DNA from: Magnaporthiopsis rhizophila
Lineage: Eukaryota; Ascomycota; Sordariomycetes; Magnaporthales; Magnaporthaceae
Length of the DNA stretch: 64,000 nucleotides
Direction: 5' to 3'
Assembly (NCBI GenBank): GCA_003049465.1
Contig: PYSS01000054.1
Location: 124,001 to 188,000 of the forward strand
The notes under the pieces were generated by a model, which had not been told where the DNA came from, did not search any database, and saw nothing but the letters and a program-made list of their open reading frames with translations. Both the position numbers and the translations under genes were made by a program. Position 1 is the first letter of the stretch, and each line of letters begins with the position of its first letter. Positions 1 to 12,174 of the stretch are shown here, one piece after another.

Positions 1-1215
1 TAGTCGACCAGAGTAATGTTGATGTAGAGCCCCGACGTGATCAGCCGCGCCGTCTGGAACAGGTCATTGTCGTGCTTGCGCCACGCCGCCGCCCGCGCCT
101 CGCTGTTGTTGGCGAGCCGGCTGTCGTCAGGCGGGGTGAAGCGCCCGTTCTCGTTGATGACGGCCAGGTTGGCCGCCACGTGGTTGTGGAACCGGTTGAA
201 CATGATGAGCAGCACGCTGACGCCGGGAGGCATGCCCACCAGCCGCTTGTCCGCGTACGTGTCGGGCTTGAGCATCCCACCCTTGAAGGTGCGGATCGAG
301 TCCTGCATCTCCTGGCTGTTGCCGTACAGCGGCGCCAGGTCCAGGTACGACGACGATTTGTTGCGCGTCGGCTCGCGATAGTCGGTCCAGAAGATGTCGT
401 GGATGATGATGGTGGCCCAGTACCAGAGGATGCTCGACACGTTGTTGGGGTGCTTGCGGAACGTCTCGTTGGTCCGCCCCATGACGGCGTCGAAGATGGT
501 GTTTGGGTCGGGCAGCGCTCCGGGAGGCACCACCGTCGGCAGCACCGACCGAGCATACGTGCTGCCCGCCGCGCCCAGCGACGGCAGGATCACGTTGTTG
601 TTGGACCCGTCGGGCTCGCGGTACATGTAGCGGTCGCCAATGTAGTTCATGGGCGGGTGGTCCAGCGAGTACCACAGCTCGCCCAGGAAGTCGTTGGTCA
701 GCTTGACCCGGTTCTTGGAGTGGTGCGGCAGGTTGGCCACCAGCGAGATGACGTGCTCCATGATCATGGTCTTGTCGTCCGTGATCAGCTCGCCCTTTAG
801 CTTCTTCTTGATGAGCGCCCGCAGCGTGCGGAGGTCTGGTGTGTGTTAGCAGAAGGCCGAGACGAGGATCAGGAGAAAGACAAACAAAAAAGAACTCACC
901 CTGCTTGCGAATCACCTTGAGGTCCTCCCGCAGCCCCGTCTGCGCCTTCTCGGTCGCGTACGTGCCGTCGCCATTCTGCGTGGGCAGAGGCCGCCGCGAC
1001 GCCTGCATCAGCTGCGCAAACTGATGCAGCGACGCCGCCGCGCTCTGCTTGTTCTTCTTGGGCGGCTTGCCCCCGTTGGCCAGCGGCGGCAAAGGCGAGC
1101 TCTTCTTGGGGATCAGGCCGTTGGTGCTGCTCGTCGCCGACACGCCATTGGTCGTGGCCTCGGGCGCCCCGTTGGTCGTGGCCGTGGCCGTGCTGTTCTT
1201 TGGCTGTGACGCCAT
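1..1215 (-). CDS. ppo: Psi-producing oxygenase / linoleate diol synthase, N-terminal part (cut by window start)
   Basis: The family uses a heme peroxidase-like dioxygenase domain, followed in full-length members by a P450-type domain, to make hydroperoxy and dihydroxy fatty acids (oxylipins) that act in sporulation signalling. ATG is at 1215. Exon 1 is 1215-900, an intron with GTGAGT donor and CAG acceptor spans 899-836, and exon 2 runs from 835 off the window. The first ~60 residues are low-complexity Ser/Thr/Asn/Gly-rich. Then come the family blocks DLRTLRALIKKKL, LWYSLDHPPMNYIGDRYMYR, WYWATIIIHDIFWTDYREPT, LDLAPLYGNSQEMQDSIRTF and MFNRFHNHVAANL. The His of IIHDIF, near residue 251, is the probable distal heme ligand by family analogy. 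The proximal YRWH region and any P450 domain lie outside the window, so diol synthase cannot be told from simple dioxygenase. A pyrimidine-rich stretch precedes the start. Confidence 0.93.
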
Positions 1216-3700
1216 CGTGTCCCGCGGATGATGTCGTCTGCCACTCGGTGTCTACTGGTGGGGAAGAAGGAGAGAGAGAGTGTGTTTTTTTTCTCGTGAG
1301 AGGACGACAGGAGGGAGAAGAAGGATGGGGCCAGAGAGATGATTTGGCCGGCAGAAATACGGCAGAGAAAAAGAGAGAGAAAGGGAGGAAGCACAAGGGG
1401 TCCGGGAGGCGGGAGCCCTCAGAGACGCCGAGGTCAGACACTTCTGTCTAGCCATACACGCCATCCTCCATCTGGCGCGTCACCAGAAAAGGGAGGGCCA
1501 ATCTGTGATGCGACACCTGGTGTTCCCCGGTCGTGGCTCGCTGCCATCGGTTACAGGGGTCACCATCGTCCGCAGCCCCCTCACGGACTCTATTACCCAG
1601 AGCTGGCCAACCAGCGCCTCGTGATTGCATATCATCGACACAACCGGACAAACCGTCTTTGGGGAAGATCAGCCGCCGCCGGGCGGGATAGTCCAGCTCG
1701 AAATTGCATCGATCCGTCGAGGCGCCGGACTATGCGAAGCTGCTGATTCGCTGCTGGAGAGAAGGTCAAGTCGTATGCACTGCACGAGCATGCTGTGCTC
1801 CCCTACCACCACGTCGACCCCCCCTCCTTTCTCCTCTGCCGTCTCGTCACTCTCTCGCCTCGTTGCTCGCGCACCAGGCCAATATCATCAAAGAGAGGGG
1901 CTGGAGACCGCATTCGATTGGCTGCAGAAAGGTGGCGTCCGGACTTTGCTCGCTCGGCCAGTCGTTTTCTGCATATGATCGGCGCTGGGGCGGTGAGTGA
2001 GCTCGATGAGAGGCTCCAGAGGAGGAGCTGAGACGGGCGAAAAAGGTAGGGAGGGTATCACGTCGGCGCCACTGTGTGTTAGCTCCTGCCGTGAAGGGGG
2101 ACCCATGACCAAATACTCACCTCGGGCCTCAACAATTTCCGCCGACGCGGCACGGCCTCAATGGTCTGCAAGCTGCGGCTCTAGTGCCGGCTTGGCTCCG
2201 GCTCTTCCGGTTCGGGTAAAGATCGACCTGCGGGCCGACCTTGTAGCGCCCGGGATTGGGGCATTTGGCAGCTGAACCCCTCGCAAGCGTGAGGGGCCAT
2301 GACGTCCAATGGCGTGTGCCGCTTCCGACGCCCAAGACTGGGAGGGTGCGTGGCATGGCCCAGATGCAGGGTGGTTGCCGTCTCCTCTTTTCCGTCCTCG
2401 TCTTGTCCCCTCAACTTTGTGGTGCACAAGGCTGTGTAAGTAGCACCGCGTATTGCCGTGAACCCTCGGTGATGTACCAGATTCAAGACATGTCTTATCT
2501 TTCAATTCAGGGGCTGGGAGCTCAGACCTGGGAGCTGGGAGCTTGGACAGCTCGGGACCAAAGAAGCTGGAACTGGAAAGGCTAGAGAAGCAAAGGCGGC
2601 ATAGAGCTGCATGGGTGGTTGCATAAGCTCGTGATAACTTCGTACATGCCAGCTCTCTCGTCGTGGACTGCCGATTTAGGCAATGTTAGCCTTTTTCATG
2701 TGGGAACACACTCAGCACAGACACCCTCCATTTCCGCACCACTCCATCCTCGACATCCCTGGCACGGCTGGTAATGGTAGTTATGGCCTGTAAGTGAGAC
2801 GCGGGGATAGAATCGAGATAGGCTGCTTATGAATCGTAATCGGCAATCCATGGCATCACCGGGAGTGACCGATCCCAACGCCAGACCGGAGCAGGGGGCA
2901 CGGCATCACAAGGGTCAGCAGTGCCGAACTAGCACGCCCAGGACTCACAGCGTTGATCCACTGCATGCCCAGTGCGGCCGTCGCACCGTGTCCTTGCAAT
3001 ATCGGGTTGGCGCAGTGCAGATCAGTGTCTTTTCCCTTACGTTTCTGGCTGGCTGGGGTGCCAGATGTGGACAAGCGGCATCTGGGCGCGTAGAGAGATC
3101 GTCATGAAAGGGCAGAAAAGGTCTAGCGGGCCATAGATATTACCCCGGAGGGGATACAGCCTCTGATCGGCGATTCGACCGCGCATGCCGCGGTCTCCTC
3201 TCCGCCGCTCCCTCGCTAGCGACGCAAGTTGATGTCAATGGCGCCGACACCACACCGGACAGAGAGAGAAAGGGGAGGAAGGCGACCAGACGAAATGTGG
3301 GAAAGCGGAAAACAGAAAAGAGGAAAACGTGCATCGGAGAATGGGAAAAATGCGATGGCCGGCGCGCCATTGCCCCTTTCATCCATCCATGAAAAAGCCC
3401 GGGCTTTGGTCAAGCCAGCCAGCCAGTTAGCCAGACACTGCAGAGCTACACTTGCCTCTGTGCTCAGAGCGGCCCGCACACCCTCAGGCCTCGCGTAACG
3501 TAACGCCATCGTCCAGCAGCAGAAAGCGGGGAAAGGTAGGTAATACGTTTCTCCTTTTTCTTTTTGGTCACCGGGTGGATGCAAGTGCCCTGCTGGCTGT
3601 GTGACATTCGCCACCCCAGCTGACATTGGTGCGGTGCCACAGGCAGCACATCATCAAGTGAACCCGGGAGGCAGGAGACCTGCCTAGGTACCGAGCCAGG
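1216..3700. other. Intergenic region between two divergent genes
   Basis: No frame here shows family resemblance or coherent splicing. A purine-rich stretch on the + strand at about 1259-1400 (GAAGAAGGAGAGAGAG) is a CT-rich tract on the strand of the Ppo gene, a common feature of filamentous-fungal promoters and leaders. The remainder probably carries regulatory DNA for the oxygenase (-) and the DUF2235 gene (+). Confidence 0.5.
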
Positions 3701-6444
3701 ATGGAATCGGTTGCGGCTGGGGGCAGGCAGCCGACGATGGATAAATCCCACCTCGCACCGAGGAGCAGCCTCGGGGTGGCATCGGGACCTCCTGCGCCGT
3801 CACCAGCGCCAGGACCGGGCAGCAAGCCGCAGCCGAGTCGCCAGTTCAGCTTCGAGCGCGTCTCCCATCGGCCGCAGAGCTTCGTCGACATGAACCCTCC
3901 AGGACCGGGATACGCGGGCAGACAGCCGCGGAAGCTGGTGCTGTGCTTTGACGGCACCGGCAACAAGTTCCGCGGCGATGACAGCGACAGCAACATCCTC
4001 AAGATCTTTCGGATGCTGGATCGGACGGCGAGCGATCAGTGTCAGTGTCTTGTCCTCGTCTCGTTCGGTATCGCCCGTATGGCTAACTTGTTTCCACAGA
4101 CCACTATTATCAACGTGAGTCCGACACCGATGCAATTAGTAACCTCGCTGCTAACCGATCCTCCCACAGCCGGCATCGGCACCTACGTCGTGTCCAACAA
4201 CCTGTCGGCGCACACGTCGATGCGCGCGCGCTTCAAGTCATGGATGACCAAAGCCAAAGATTCGGCCATCGGCTCGTCCTTTGACCAGCACGTCGTGGGC
4301 GGCTACCGCTTCCTGATGCGCTTCTACTCGCCCGGCGACGAGATCTACATCTTTGGCTTCTCGCGGGGCGCCTACATCGCCCGCTTCCTGGCCGAGATGC
4401 TCGACTACGTCGGGCTGCTGAGCCACGGAAACGAGGAGATGGTGGCTTTTGCCTGGAAGGCATTTGCCCAGTGGCAGTGCCGTCGCGGCGTGCAGGAGGA
4501 GGAGGAGACGGAACTCCAGTGCGAGGGTGAAATCGAGGCCTGCGAGAACGACAAGGAGGAAACCAGCAGGGATAGACGCAAAAGGGAAAAGCGCGAGAAG
4601 CTGAGGGAGGAGTCGCGCAAAAAGACGGAGGAGCTGTACGAGTTCCTCAAGGGCTTCCGCGAGACCTTCAGCCGCCCCGTCCGCCGCATCCGCTTCCTCG
4701 GCCTCTTTGACACGGTCAACAGCGTCCCGCGCTTCGAGACGGCCTGGATGGAGCGTGCCGTGTCCAAGTTTCCCTACACGGCTCGCACTTCTGTAAGCAC
4801 CCATCTTTCTTTGGCTTGGCTGCGTTGGCTGACACACAGTCCCCCGCGCAGGCGAAAGTGATCCGGCACGCCGTTAGTATCGACGAACGCCGGGCCAAGT
4901 TCCGCCAGGACCTGATCTACCAGAGCAAGCACGAGTCCATGGAGCGCAAGAAGGCGGCGGCCGAGGCCAAAGCCAAGGAGCATGGCGGCCTGCATCAGGC
5001 CAGACACATGATCCACGAGCTGCACGAAAAGTACCGCGTGCATCACACCCATCACCGCTTGCAGCAGACGCCCGTGTTTGCCGATCCCAAGCCCGAGGTG
5101 GAGGGTCAGGGCCAAGGCCATGGCGAAAAGACGAACGGTGAATCCGCGGGGGCACCGCAGCCCGCCCAGGACCGTGGCCGTCGTCAGTCCAAGCAGGCCG
5201 TGGGAGGAGCAGCAGCAGCCCACCCGCCGGCGCGCGCATCTCTGGACCACCCAGAGCGGTACCGCGCGCACCACTCGCGGTCCAAGTCGCGCGCGACGCA
5301 CCGCACGCGCGATTCGTCCGTGGCGGCGGCGGCGGTGGCGCCGCGACGACTAAGCAGCGCGGGCCACCACGCGGGCCACGAGCACCCCGATCGCCTAGAG
5401 GTGCCCGGTGGCGACGACGACGACGACGAGGAGGAGGACCAGGACCTGGCGCACATGCCCGAGGCGTCCGATGTGGACGACGGCTTCAGCAGCTCCGACG
5501 AGGACGACCAGGACATCGACGAGGTCTGGTTCTCGGGCGGACACGGCGACGTGGGCGGCGGCTGGGACATTGAGCCCGGCGGCAAGAGTGCCAGCCACGT
5601 GCCGCTGGCCTGGATGGTGCGCGAGGCCATCCGGGCGGGTCTGTCGTTTGACATGACCAAGGTCGTGAACATGGGGTGTGCGTCGGCTGTCGAGTGTGGA
5701 ATACATGTTGATGAGGATGAGGATGGCGAGGGCGTTGGCAAGGCGTCCCACCAGCAGCAGCCGCCGGCAGTCCCCAACATCCGCGTCAACAGCGGCAGCC
5801 AGCCCAACACGCCCGGCGTCGGCCCGCCGACTGGTGAAGACAAGGACGACAAGGGCTGCAGCAACGGACACGAACACAGCCACACTCACAACCACAACCA
5901 CAACCTCAGCACGCTCAAAAACGACGTCCACGCAGCCTTCCACGACCTCATCTGCCACGCCCACACGGCGCGCATCCACGATTCGCTCTCCTTCGACTGC
6001 GGCATGTCGGCCGGCTCCGTCCTCTCGTGGCGCATCATGGAGTACATGCCCTTCCGGCGCATGGACCTGCAGGGCGACGGGTCGTGGAAGCCGATCCGCT
6101 GGCCGCTCCCGCGGGGAGAGGTGCGCGACATCCCCGAAGACGCCCGCGTCCACGGCTCCGTCATCCGCCGCATGCAGGCCGACGAAAGGTACCGTCCGGG
6201 AAATCTGATCGTCGGAGGTGGTGGTCGGGGTGTCAGGGTTGCGCCGCCGGAAAGGGGGATTGGCAACTGGATATGCGTTGCGGGCGAGGGCGATCCGATT
6301 GATGAGATTTGGGTTAAGCAGAAAGAGGAGGGGTCAGAGAGGAATGGGCATCCTGGGAATGGCAGCGAACACGGACATGGGAACGGGAATGGGCACAGCA
6401 ATGGGAATAGAAATGGTGTCGAGGTTAATGGGAAGAATCAGTGA
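3701..6444 (+). CDS. DUF2235 alpha/beta-hydrolase-like protein with His/Asn/Gly-rich insertions
   Basis: Four exons: 3701-4040, 4100-4114 (a 15-nt microexon), 4170-4792 and 4852-6444. They encode 856 residues and restore the family string HYYQPGIGTYV across introns 1 and 2. DUF2235 includes bacterial Tle1 phospholipase effectors; the fungal members are mostly uncharacterised. Visible motifs are KLVLCFDGTGNKF (~residues 78-89), the nucleophile elbow GFSRGAY (~179-185) and DEVWFSGGHGDVGGGW (~550-560), which carries the Asp/His part of the active site. Residues ~245-310 are highly charged (EEEETE, RRKREKREKLREE) and look like a coiled-coil insertion. A long acidic and low-complexity stretch follows, then HEHSHTHNHNHN near 5870-5905 and a Gly/Asn/His tail. 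There is no signal peptide, so it is probably cytosolic. An in-frame ATG at 3737 is an alternative start. Confidence 0.9.
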
Positions 6445-7157
6445 GGAAGAAATCAGTCCAGTCAATTCCCTGTTCCTTCCGTACATGGCAATAAATTCCG
6501 CAATGACATCACTCATCAGCCAACCCCTAACCCCCTACCACCAACGAGGCAATTCTTCTTTACAAGCACAACACCTCGCAATGAGCATTCATTCTCTACC
6601 GTAGGTGCGAGTGCTTATTAGCTAGGTATATACACAAAACTAGCTACCCAGAAATGCCGCGTCGTGGTTGCAGAGGCCCTGGCTCGGTTGTCTGCTAGAC
6701 GAGACTACAAGCAGGAGATGCGGTGCAGAAAAAAAAGACAGGTATGCGTTGCCATCGCCAGATGCTTCCAGTAAAGTGTGTGTGTAAGAAGGGAGAATCA
6801 GGTCCAGGAGAACAAGGAAATAGGCAAGTCAGGCAGCCCGGAGTAAGGGAAACGCGAAAAGGAAAAAGCTGCGACAGCGAGTTGAGTGCCCACCGGCCCT
6901 AGCAGATTCAGGAATACAAGTACAGGCTTTTTTTTTATGTCGGGGCAAAAAAGGAGCAGAATACGAGTACACGGATGTCGTGGCCGCCAAGTAAAACAAG
7001 AAACGAGGCAAAAACAACAAGGTAAAGAAGGAGAAAAAAAGACATTAAGAAAAGTAAAGGCGATGCGCGGTAACAAAAAAGTCAATGCTGCAGTGATCCA
7101 TCCATATGTGCATATGCAAACACCAGCCGCTGCTGGATGCTGCCAGAAAAACAACAA

Positions 7158-7191
<34 letters not shown>

Positions 7192-7194
7192 NNN

Positions 7195-7230
<36 letters not shown>

Positions 7231-7262
7231 CTGGCTCAACGAGCCCAAAAGGGGGCACCTCC
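6445..7262. other. Convergent intergenic region
   Basis: This is the shared 3' region of the DUF2235 gene (+) and the microtubule organiser (-). It is A-rich and ends in a long poly(A) tract. I see no gene in it. Confidence 0.5.
7159..7228. repeat. Long poly(A) tract interrupted by an assembly gap (NNN at 7192-7194)
   Basis: About 67 A residues surround three undetermined bases. On the minus strand this is a poly(T) tract beginning ~35 nt after the stop codon of the microtubule organiser. The true length is unknown because assemblers and sequencers fail in such runs. Confidence 0.9.
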
Positions 7263-10200
7263 TCACTGCCGCCCTCTCGACTCTTGAGCCAGCCTCCGCT
7301 CGCTCTCCCGCGCCTGCGTGCGGTTCTGCGCCTCGAGCTCGTGGATCCGCTCCCGCGCCGCGCTGCGGTCCTGCACCCGCCCCTCGCGCTCCGTCTTGAG
7401 CTTGTTCTCCAGCTCCCTAAGCCGCAGTATCCACTTGGAGTCCACCGTCCCCGACGACCCGTTCTCCGCCCCCGAGTTGTTGCCCGACCCGCTGCCGCCG
7501 TCGTCCGCCAGCGCCAGCTCGCCCGCCGTCCCCGGCCGCGGCGACGCTGACAGGTGCATCGCCCCCGCCCACCCGCCGCCGTTGGTCCGGTCGTTGTGGC
7601 TGTTGGCCCCGTGCCCGTGGCTGCTGCGCGTCCTGCTGCTCGCGTTGTTGTTGCGCTGGAGCGCCGCCCGGTCCCTGGACCCGCCGCGGGGCCCCGTCGG
7701 GATCGAGGGCGACGGGCTGTGCGCCAGGATGTGCTGGTCCTCGGCCGAAGCCGCAGCACGCGCCCGCACCTCGTTGGCCGTCCGCAGCGTCGTGTTCTCC
7801 ACCTTGAGCTGCCGGTACGCGTCCTCGAGTCGCACCATGCGCGCCTGCAGCTCGAGCTCCGAGTTGGACTTGCCCAGCGTCCCGGCCGCCACGCCGCTGC
7901 GCACAATAGACTCGAGCTTATCGAGCTTCTTGACCCGCGCCTCAAGCGTCGACTCTAGGCTGTTGTACTCACGCCACAGGTCCCGCTCCACATCGCGCAC
8001 CCGGCCCTGGAATCCACCCACCACCGTCTCGATGGTCTTGACGGCAGCCAGCAGGTTCTTGCTGAAACCTGGAAGCATCGTGGCCACGGCCTCGAGCGAC
8101 GGCAACGCCCTGCCGTTGATAAGGCTATTGTCGTGCGCCCAGTCGCTGCCGCAGAGCGACGACAGCCGCGTCCACAGCTGCAGCAACAGAGTGTTGCGCT
8201 CGTTGAGCTGGTCCTTGAACGTCGTCTCCAGCTGCGAGATGCGCCGCTTGTCCTGCGCCTTGGCCGACTCCAGCTCCGCGATGCGCGCCTCCTGGCTGCT
8301 GTTGGTGCGCGACACGTGCTGGTGCGTCTTCTGGAACGTCTCGAACTGGTGCTGCGACACCCGGTGCGCCTGCCTCTCCTTCTCCAGCATGTCGGCCAGC
8401 TTGCGCGCCTCGAGCCCTTGCGACTCGAGCAGGGCGTCGCGCTGCTTGATGATGCGATCCTTCTCCATGACCGACGCCTTAGCCGTGTCCAGCTCCCGGA
8501 TCGTATCCTCGAGCTGGCGCTGAAGCTTGGCGATAGACTTTGACGGGGAAAGAATAATATGTCAGCCACAGCGGGAACTGGGGGAGAGAGACGAGGGACA
8601 CGATACAAACTTACCTTGAGCAGGCTCGACCTGGTTCCGTTCAGGTCACCCAGAGCCTCGCGCAGGTTGTTTTCGAGCTCCATAAGCCGCTCCTTCCACT
8701 CGGTTGCCTCCCTCTCGCGCGAGTTGAGGCTCTTACGCAGTCGTCTCGCCTCGTCCTTGGCCGCTGACGCCTGCACGTTGAGCTCGTTGACGAACTGCTG
8801 CACCTCCTCCTTTTCACGGTTGGCCACGATCTCGCGTTGCCGCCTCTCCACCGTCAGGCGCTGGTCCAGCTCGCGCACCCTCTCCTTCTCCTCGCGCAGG
8901 CTCTGCTCGACGCCGGCCAGGGACGCTTCGAGGTCGCCGATCCGGATCTTGTCGCCCTCCTGCTCCTCGCGCAGGAACGCAATCTCATCCTGGCCCGACT
9001 CCTGCTGCACGCTCAGCCGCTGCGCCTTGTCGTTGGACTCGAGCAGCTTGGCCTCGAGCTCCTCGAGCTCCTTGTTTGCGTCTGCCAGCTGCTGCTCCAG
9101 CGACTGTATCCGCTTCATCTTGTTCTCCTGCTCGTCCTCCAGCCCGACCAGCGCTTCGCTCAGCTTGCGCATTTCATCCTGGAGCGCGTTGAAGTTTTCG
9201 GTGCGCTCGGTGAGATCGAGCTGCAACTTTTGCGCCTCGTCCGTTTTGGCCTCGAGCTCCTGGTCCAGGTTGTCAAGCTCTTCCTGCGCCTCCTTTCTCA
9301 GGTTCTCGAACTCGACCTGCAACTGGTCGTTCTCCTGGAGCGCCTCGTCGCGTTCGTTCTGCAAGCTCATCAGGTCGTTGAGTGCGTTCTCGAGGTCCTC
9401 TTGGAGCTGCAGCGCAATCTCCTCGGCCTGCTTCTTGCCCTCGACGGCCGTCTCGAAGTCCTCGGTGCAACTGTTGAGCTCGTTCTGCAGGTCCTGGTTC
9501 CGGAGCTTGAGCTCGTTGACCTTGTCCCGCAGCTCCGACATTTTGGCGTCCATTTCCTCTCGCTCAACGTCCTCGACGCTGGTCAGAGCCCTGGTGCCGC
9601 CGCTGTGTCGCGACCCAGGCCTTTCCCTGACCCCGGCCCTCGAAGCAGACCGGTCCAGTAGGCTGTCTATGGTCGAAGGAGCAGGGCCGCCCCGCCGCGA
9701 TGCCAGCTTCAGGTCCTCGATCTCCTGATACAGCCGCTCCTTTTCGCGATTCCTCGACGTCAGCATCGACGTCTGCGCACCGACTTCCCTCCGGAGCTCG
9801 GCATTCTCGTGGCGGAGCTGCTCTCCTTCGCGTCGCAGCTCCTCCACCAGAGTGCTGGCGACGCTGACCAGTCCGTTGGAGCCTTCCATCTCGCCTGAGA
9901 AAGAAGACACAGGCCGGCTGGGCGACGCGGGCCTGGGGTGCTTGGTGATGTTATAGATGTTGGTGGTATGATGCAATCTCCCCGAGCCGGTGCCCCCGAC
10001 GACGCTGCCAGGAGCGTTGCTCGCAACTTCTTGCTTTAGCCGGAAGATTTCATCCCGCAGTTTCCGGTTTTCCTCGTCGACCTGCTCGCGATGCGCCGTC
10101 TCCTGCTCCAAGAGATCCTTCCAGACGTCGGCCTCCTCCTGGCGGCCCATCGACTCGCCGAGGTGCTTCTCGCCCACCGACTGCAGGGACCTGACATGTT

Positions 10201-12136
10201 CGGCCATACGGCGCTTATCCGCCTCCTTGGTCATGTTCTCGTTCCTCAGCCTCTCAACCTCGGCCTCGTACTCCTCGATGCGCTCGCGCAGGTACATCAG
10301 CTCCTCCTCGCGCTCCTGGGCCTCCTGGTCGGCAGCCTCGGACTGGCCGTTGGCCGAGGTGTTGCTGCGGGCGGTGCTTGGCCGCTCGTCCTCGTCCTTG
10401 AGCTGCTTCTCGAGCTCTTTGACGCGCCTGCGCAGCAGCTTGTTGTCGCGTTGCAGGACGGCGAGGCCCGTCTTGAGCTCGACGTTCTCCGAGATCATCT
10501 CCTTAACACCCTCCTCGGAGAGCTTGTTGAGTCGGTCGCTGAGGAAGGTGATCTTGAGCTTCAGGTCAAAGTTCTCCTTGGAGAGCCTCTCGATGGTGCT
10601 GCTCTGCTCCTTCAGGGTCAGGGTCTTAGCCCGACTCGGCGTGCTGACAGACGACATGCCCGAGGGCTTCCTAGACGTGGCCAGAAACCCGCCCTTCTTA
10701 TACTCGCGGGCTAACGACTCGGGAACCTGGACATTCATGACGCGGTTGTTGATGACGGTGTCGGTCGGTGGCGCCAGCTTGCGGTTAGGCATGGGCGTCC
10801 GGAGCAGGTCCTGGTGAAATCTGTTCATATCGGTGCCATCCTCGTTGAGCGTCTCAAGCGCCCTTGTCGACGAGTCGTTGTCGTTGATGCCCGAAGCTAT
10901 ACTTCCCATGCTGATGGACCTCGACAGGATGCTGCTGAGACCACGCGATACTCCCAGGGCCGGGAGCGCGCCCCCGGACTGCAGGGCGTAGTCGGTGCCC
11001 GCGCCGACGGTCACGTCGCTATCCCGATCGTCGTGCGAGCTGTCATTAGTATCTGAAGACGAGACTGAAGACCGCTGGCTCGCTTGGCGGCTGCGCAGGT
11101 ACTTCGGCCTACTGCTGACGCGCAGGGCATGGCCAGGGGTGCTTCCGGCGTCTATGTACGACCGCCGGGAGCCGAGGGAGTTGCGGGTCTTGGGAAGCAC
11201 CTGGGAGCCGGGAGACAGGGCATGGTTGGCACCCTCTGACGCTTGGTTTTGATTGCTCTCTGCCATGGTGCTAGGTTCGTCAGTTGAGTATGAGTTGTCC
11301 ATATCCTTGGATGTCTCCGCGCCGCCGCCATCGGTCCTCCCTACACTAGCCCTCGAGAGCGCTCTCGAGATTGTGCGAGCAGCAGCAGCGGCCGTGGGAG
11401 ACGAGGAGAACGCCTCGAGCGATGCGGTCGTGGGACTCGTGTCGGCGGCATCGTGGCGCTGTCTGGTATCGCGCATGCTGTCGTCTTGTTCCGCCGCTGC
11501 CGGCGTCGCGTTTTGGGACATGACGGCGGGCGGCGGCGGAGGTGACAGAGAAGCCGCCTTGGCCTGGTTGGCGTCGGCGGCCGACAGAGACATGGGCGTT
11601 TCTGATCCCGGGCCAGGCGCTGCCGGTGTGGGCTTTGTGGGCGTCGGGCTGTGGTTCTGGCTGCGATTCTCGGCGGGGCTTGTCGAATTCTTGATTGGTG
11701 AGTCGAACAGGAACGTGTCATCGATGCCGTTTGCGGTGATGGCGGGCAGCGGGGATATAGGCGGGACGAAGCTAGACTCGAGATCCTGGAGGTGTTCCCG
11801 CACGGCGCGCTCGGCGAGGGAGTCGGCGTGCTTGTCGTCAAAGAGGCTCAGGCCGTCATCCATGACACTGGCGGTTGTGGGGTCGGGGAGTGGCGTATCT
11901 GCAGCAGTTGCAGTTGCAGTTGTAGCACCTGCAGCAGCAGCGGCAGGCGGGATGCTCTCGGGTCTCGTCAGGTGACGGGCGTCTGGGGGCGGGCCCGTGG
12001 GGGTAAAGGAGCCGGCGGCAGCCGAGGCGGAGAAGTCGGTGGCTGTGGCGTCGGACGAGCTCAGGCTGCTGTTGGTCAACGGGTTCCGCGACGGCCAGGC
12101 CGGGACTGGTTGAGCGCGCGGCTCGTGGACGTCCAT
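7263..12136 (-). CDS. apsB: Microtubule-organising / spindle-pole-body coiled-coil protein, Mto1-ApsB (centrosomin CM1) family
   Basis: The family recruits gamma-tubulin complexes to spindle pole bodies and septal or cytoplasmic MTOCs. Exon 1 is 12136-8615, the intron 8614-8538 (GTAAGT...AAAG) and exon 2 8537-7263, giving about 1598 residues, longer than Aspergillus ApsB (~1050). The start is ATG at 12136; the codon before it is GTG. Residues 1-~480 are Ser/Thr/Pro/Ala-rich and probably disordered. The Cnn_1N (CM1) motif lies at ~500-560, with ENFDLKLKITFLSDRLNKLS and EEGVKEMISENVELKTGL. Heptad-rich coiled coil runs from ~560 to 1290. The C-terminal part has LLLQLWTRLSSLCGSDW (~1287) and later WILRLRELENKLKTEREGR, like the Mto2-binding/MASC region. 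Pcp1/Spc110-type relatives share CM1, so the symbol is given by similarity only. Confidence 0.85.
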
Positions 12137-12174
12137 CACGTCAGGCGAATCGGTTGTGCGGCGTCAATATGCAT
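12136..12174 (-). promoter_or_regulatory. Short upstream ORF overlapping the apsB-like start codon (TGATG)
   Basis: An ATG at 12174 opens a 12-codon frame (MHIDAAQPIRLT) whose TGA stop at 12138-12136 shares its A with the ATG of the microtubule organiser. This arrangement can couple translation termination to reinitiation or dampen expression. Whether the mRNA leader includes this ATG is not known. Confidence 0.5.

Noticed and set aside
7318..8523. 401-codon + strand open frame
   Set aside because: Same explanation: antisense of exon 2 of the coiled-coil gene.
8559..9728. Long + strand open frame (389 codons, Ser/Leu-rich) opposite the microtubule organiser
   Set aside because: It is the mirror of a high-GC coiled-coil coding region; the composition is an artefact of the opposite strand and no domain is visible.
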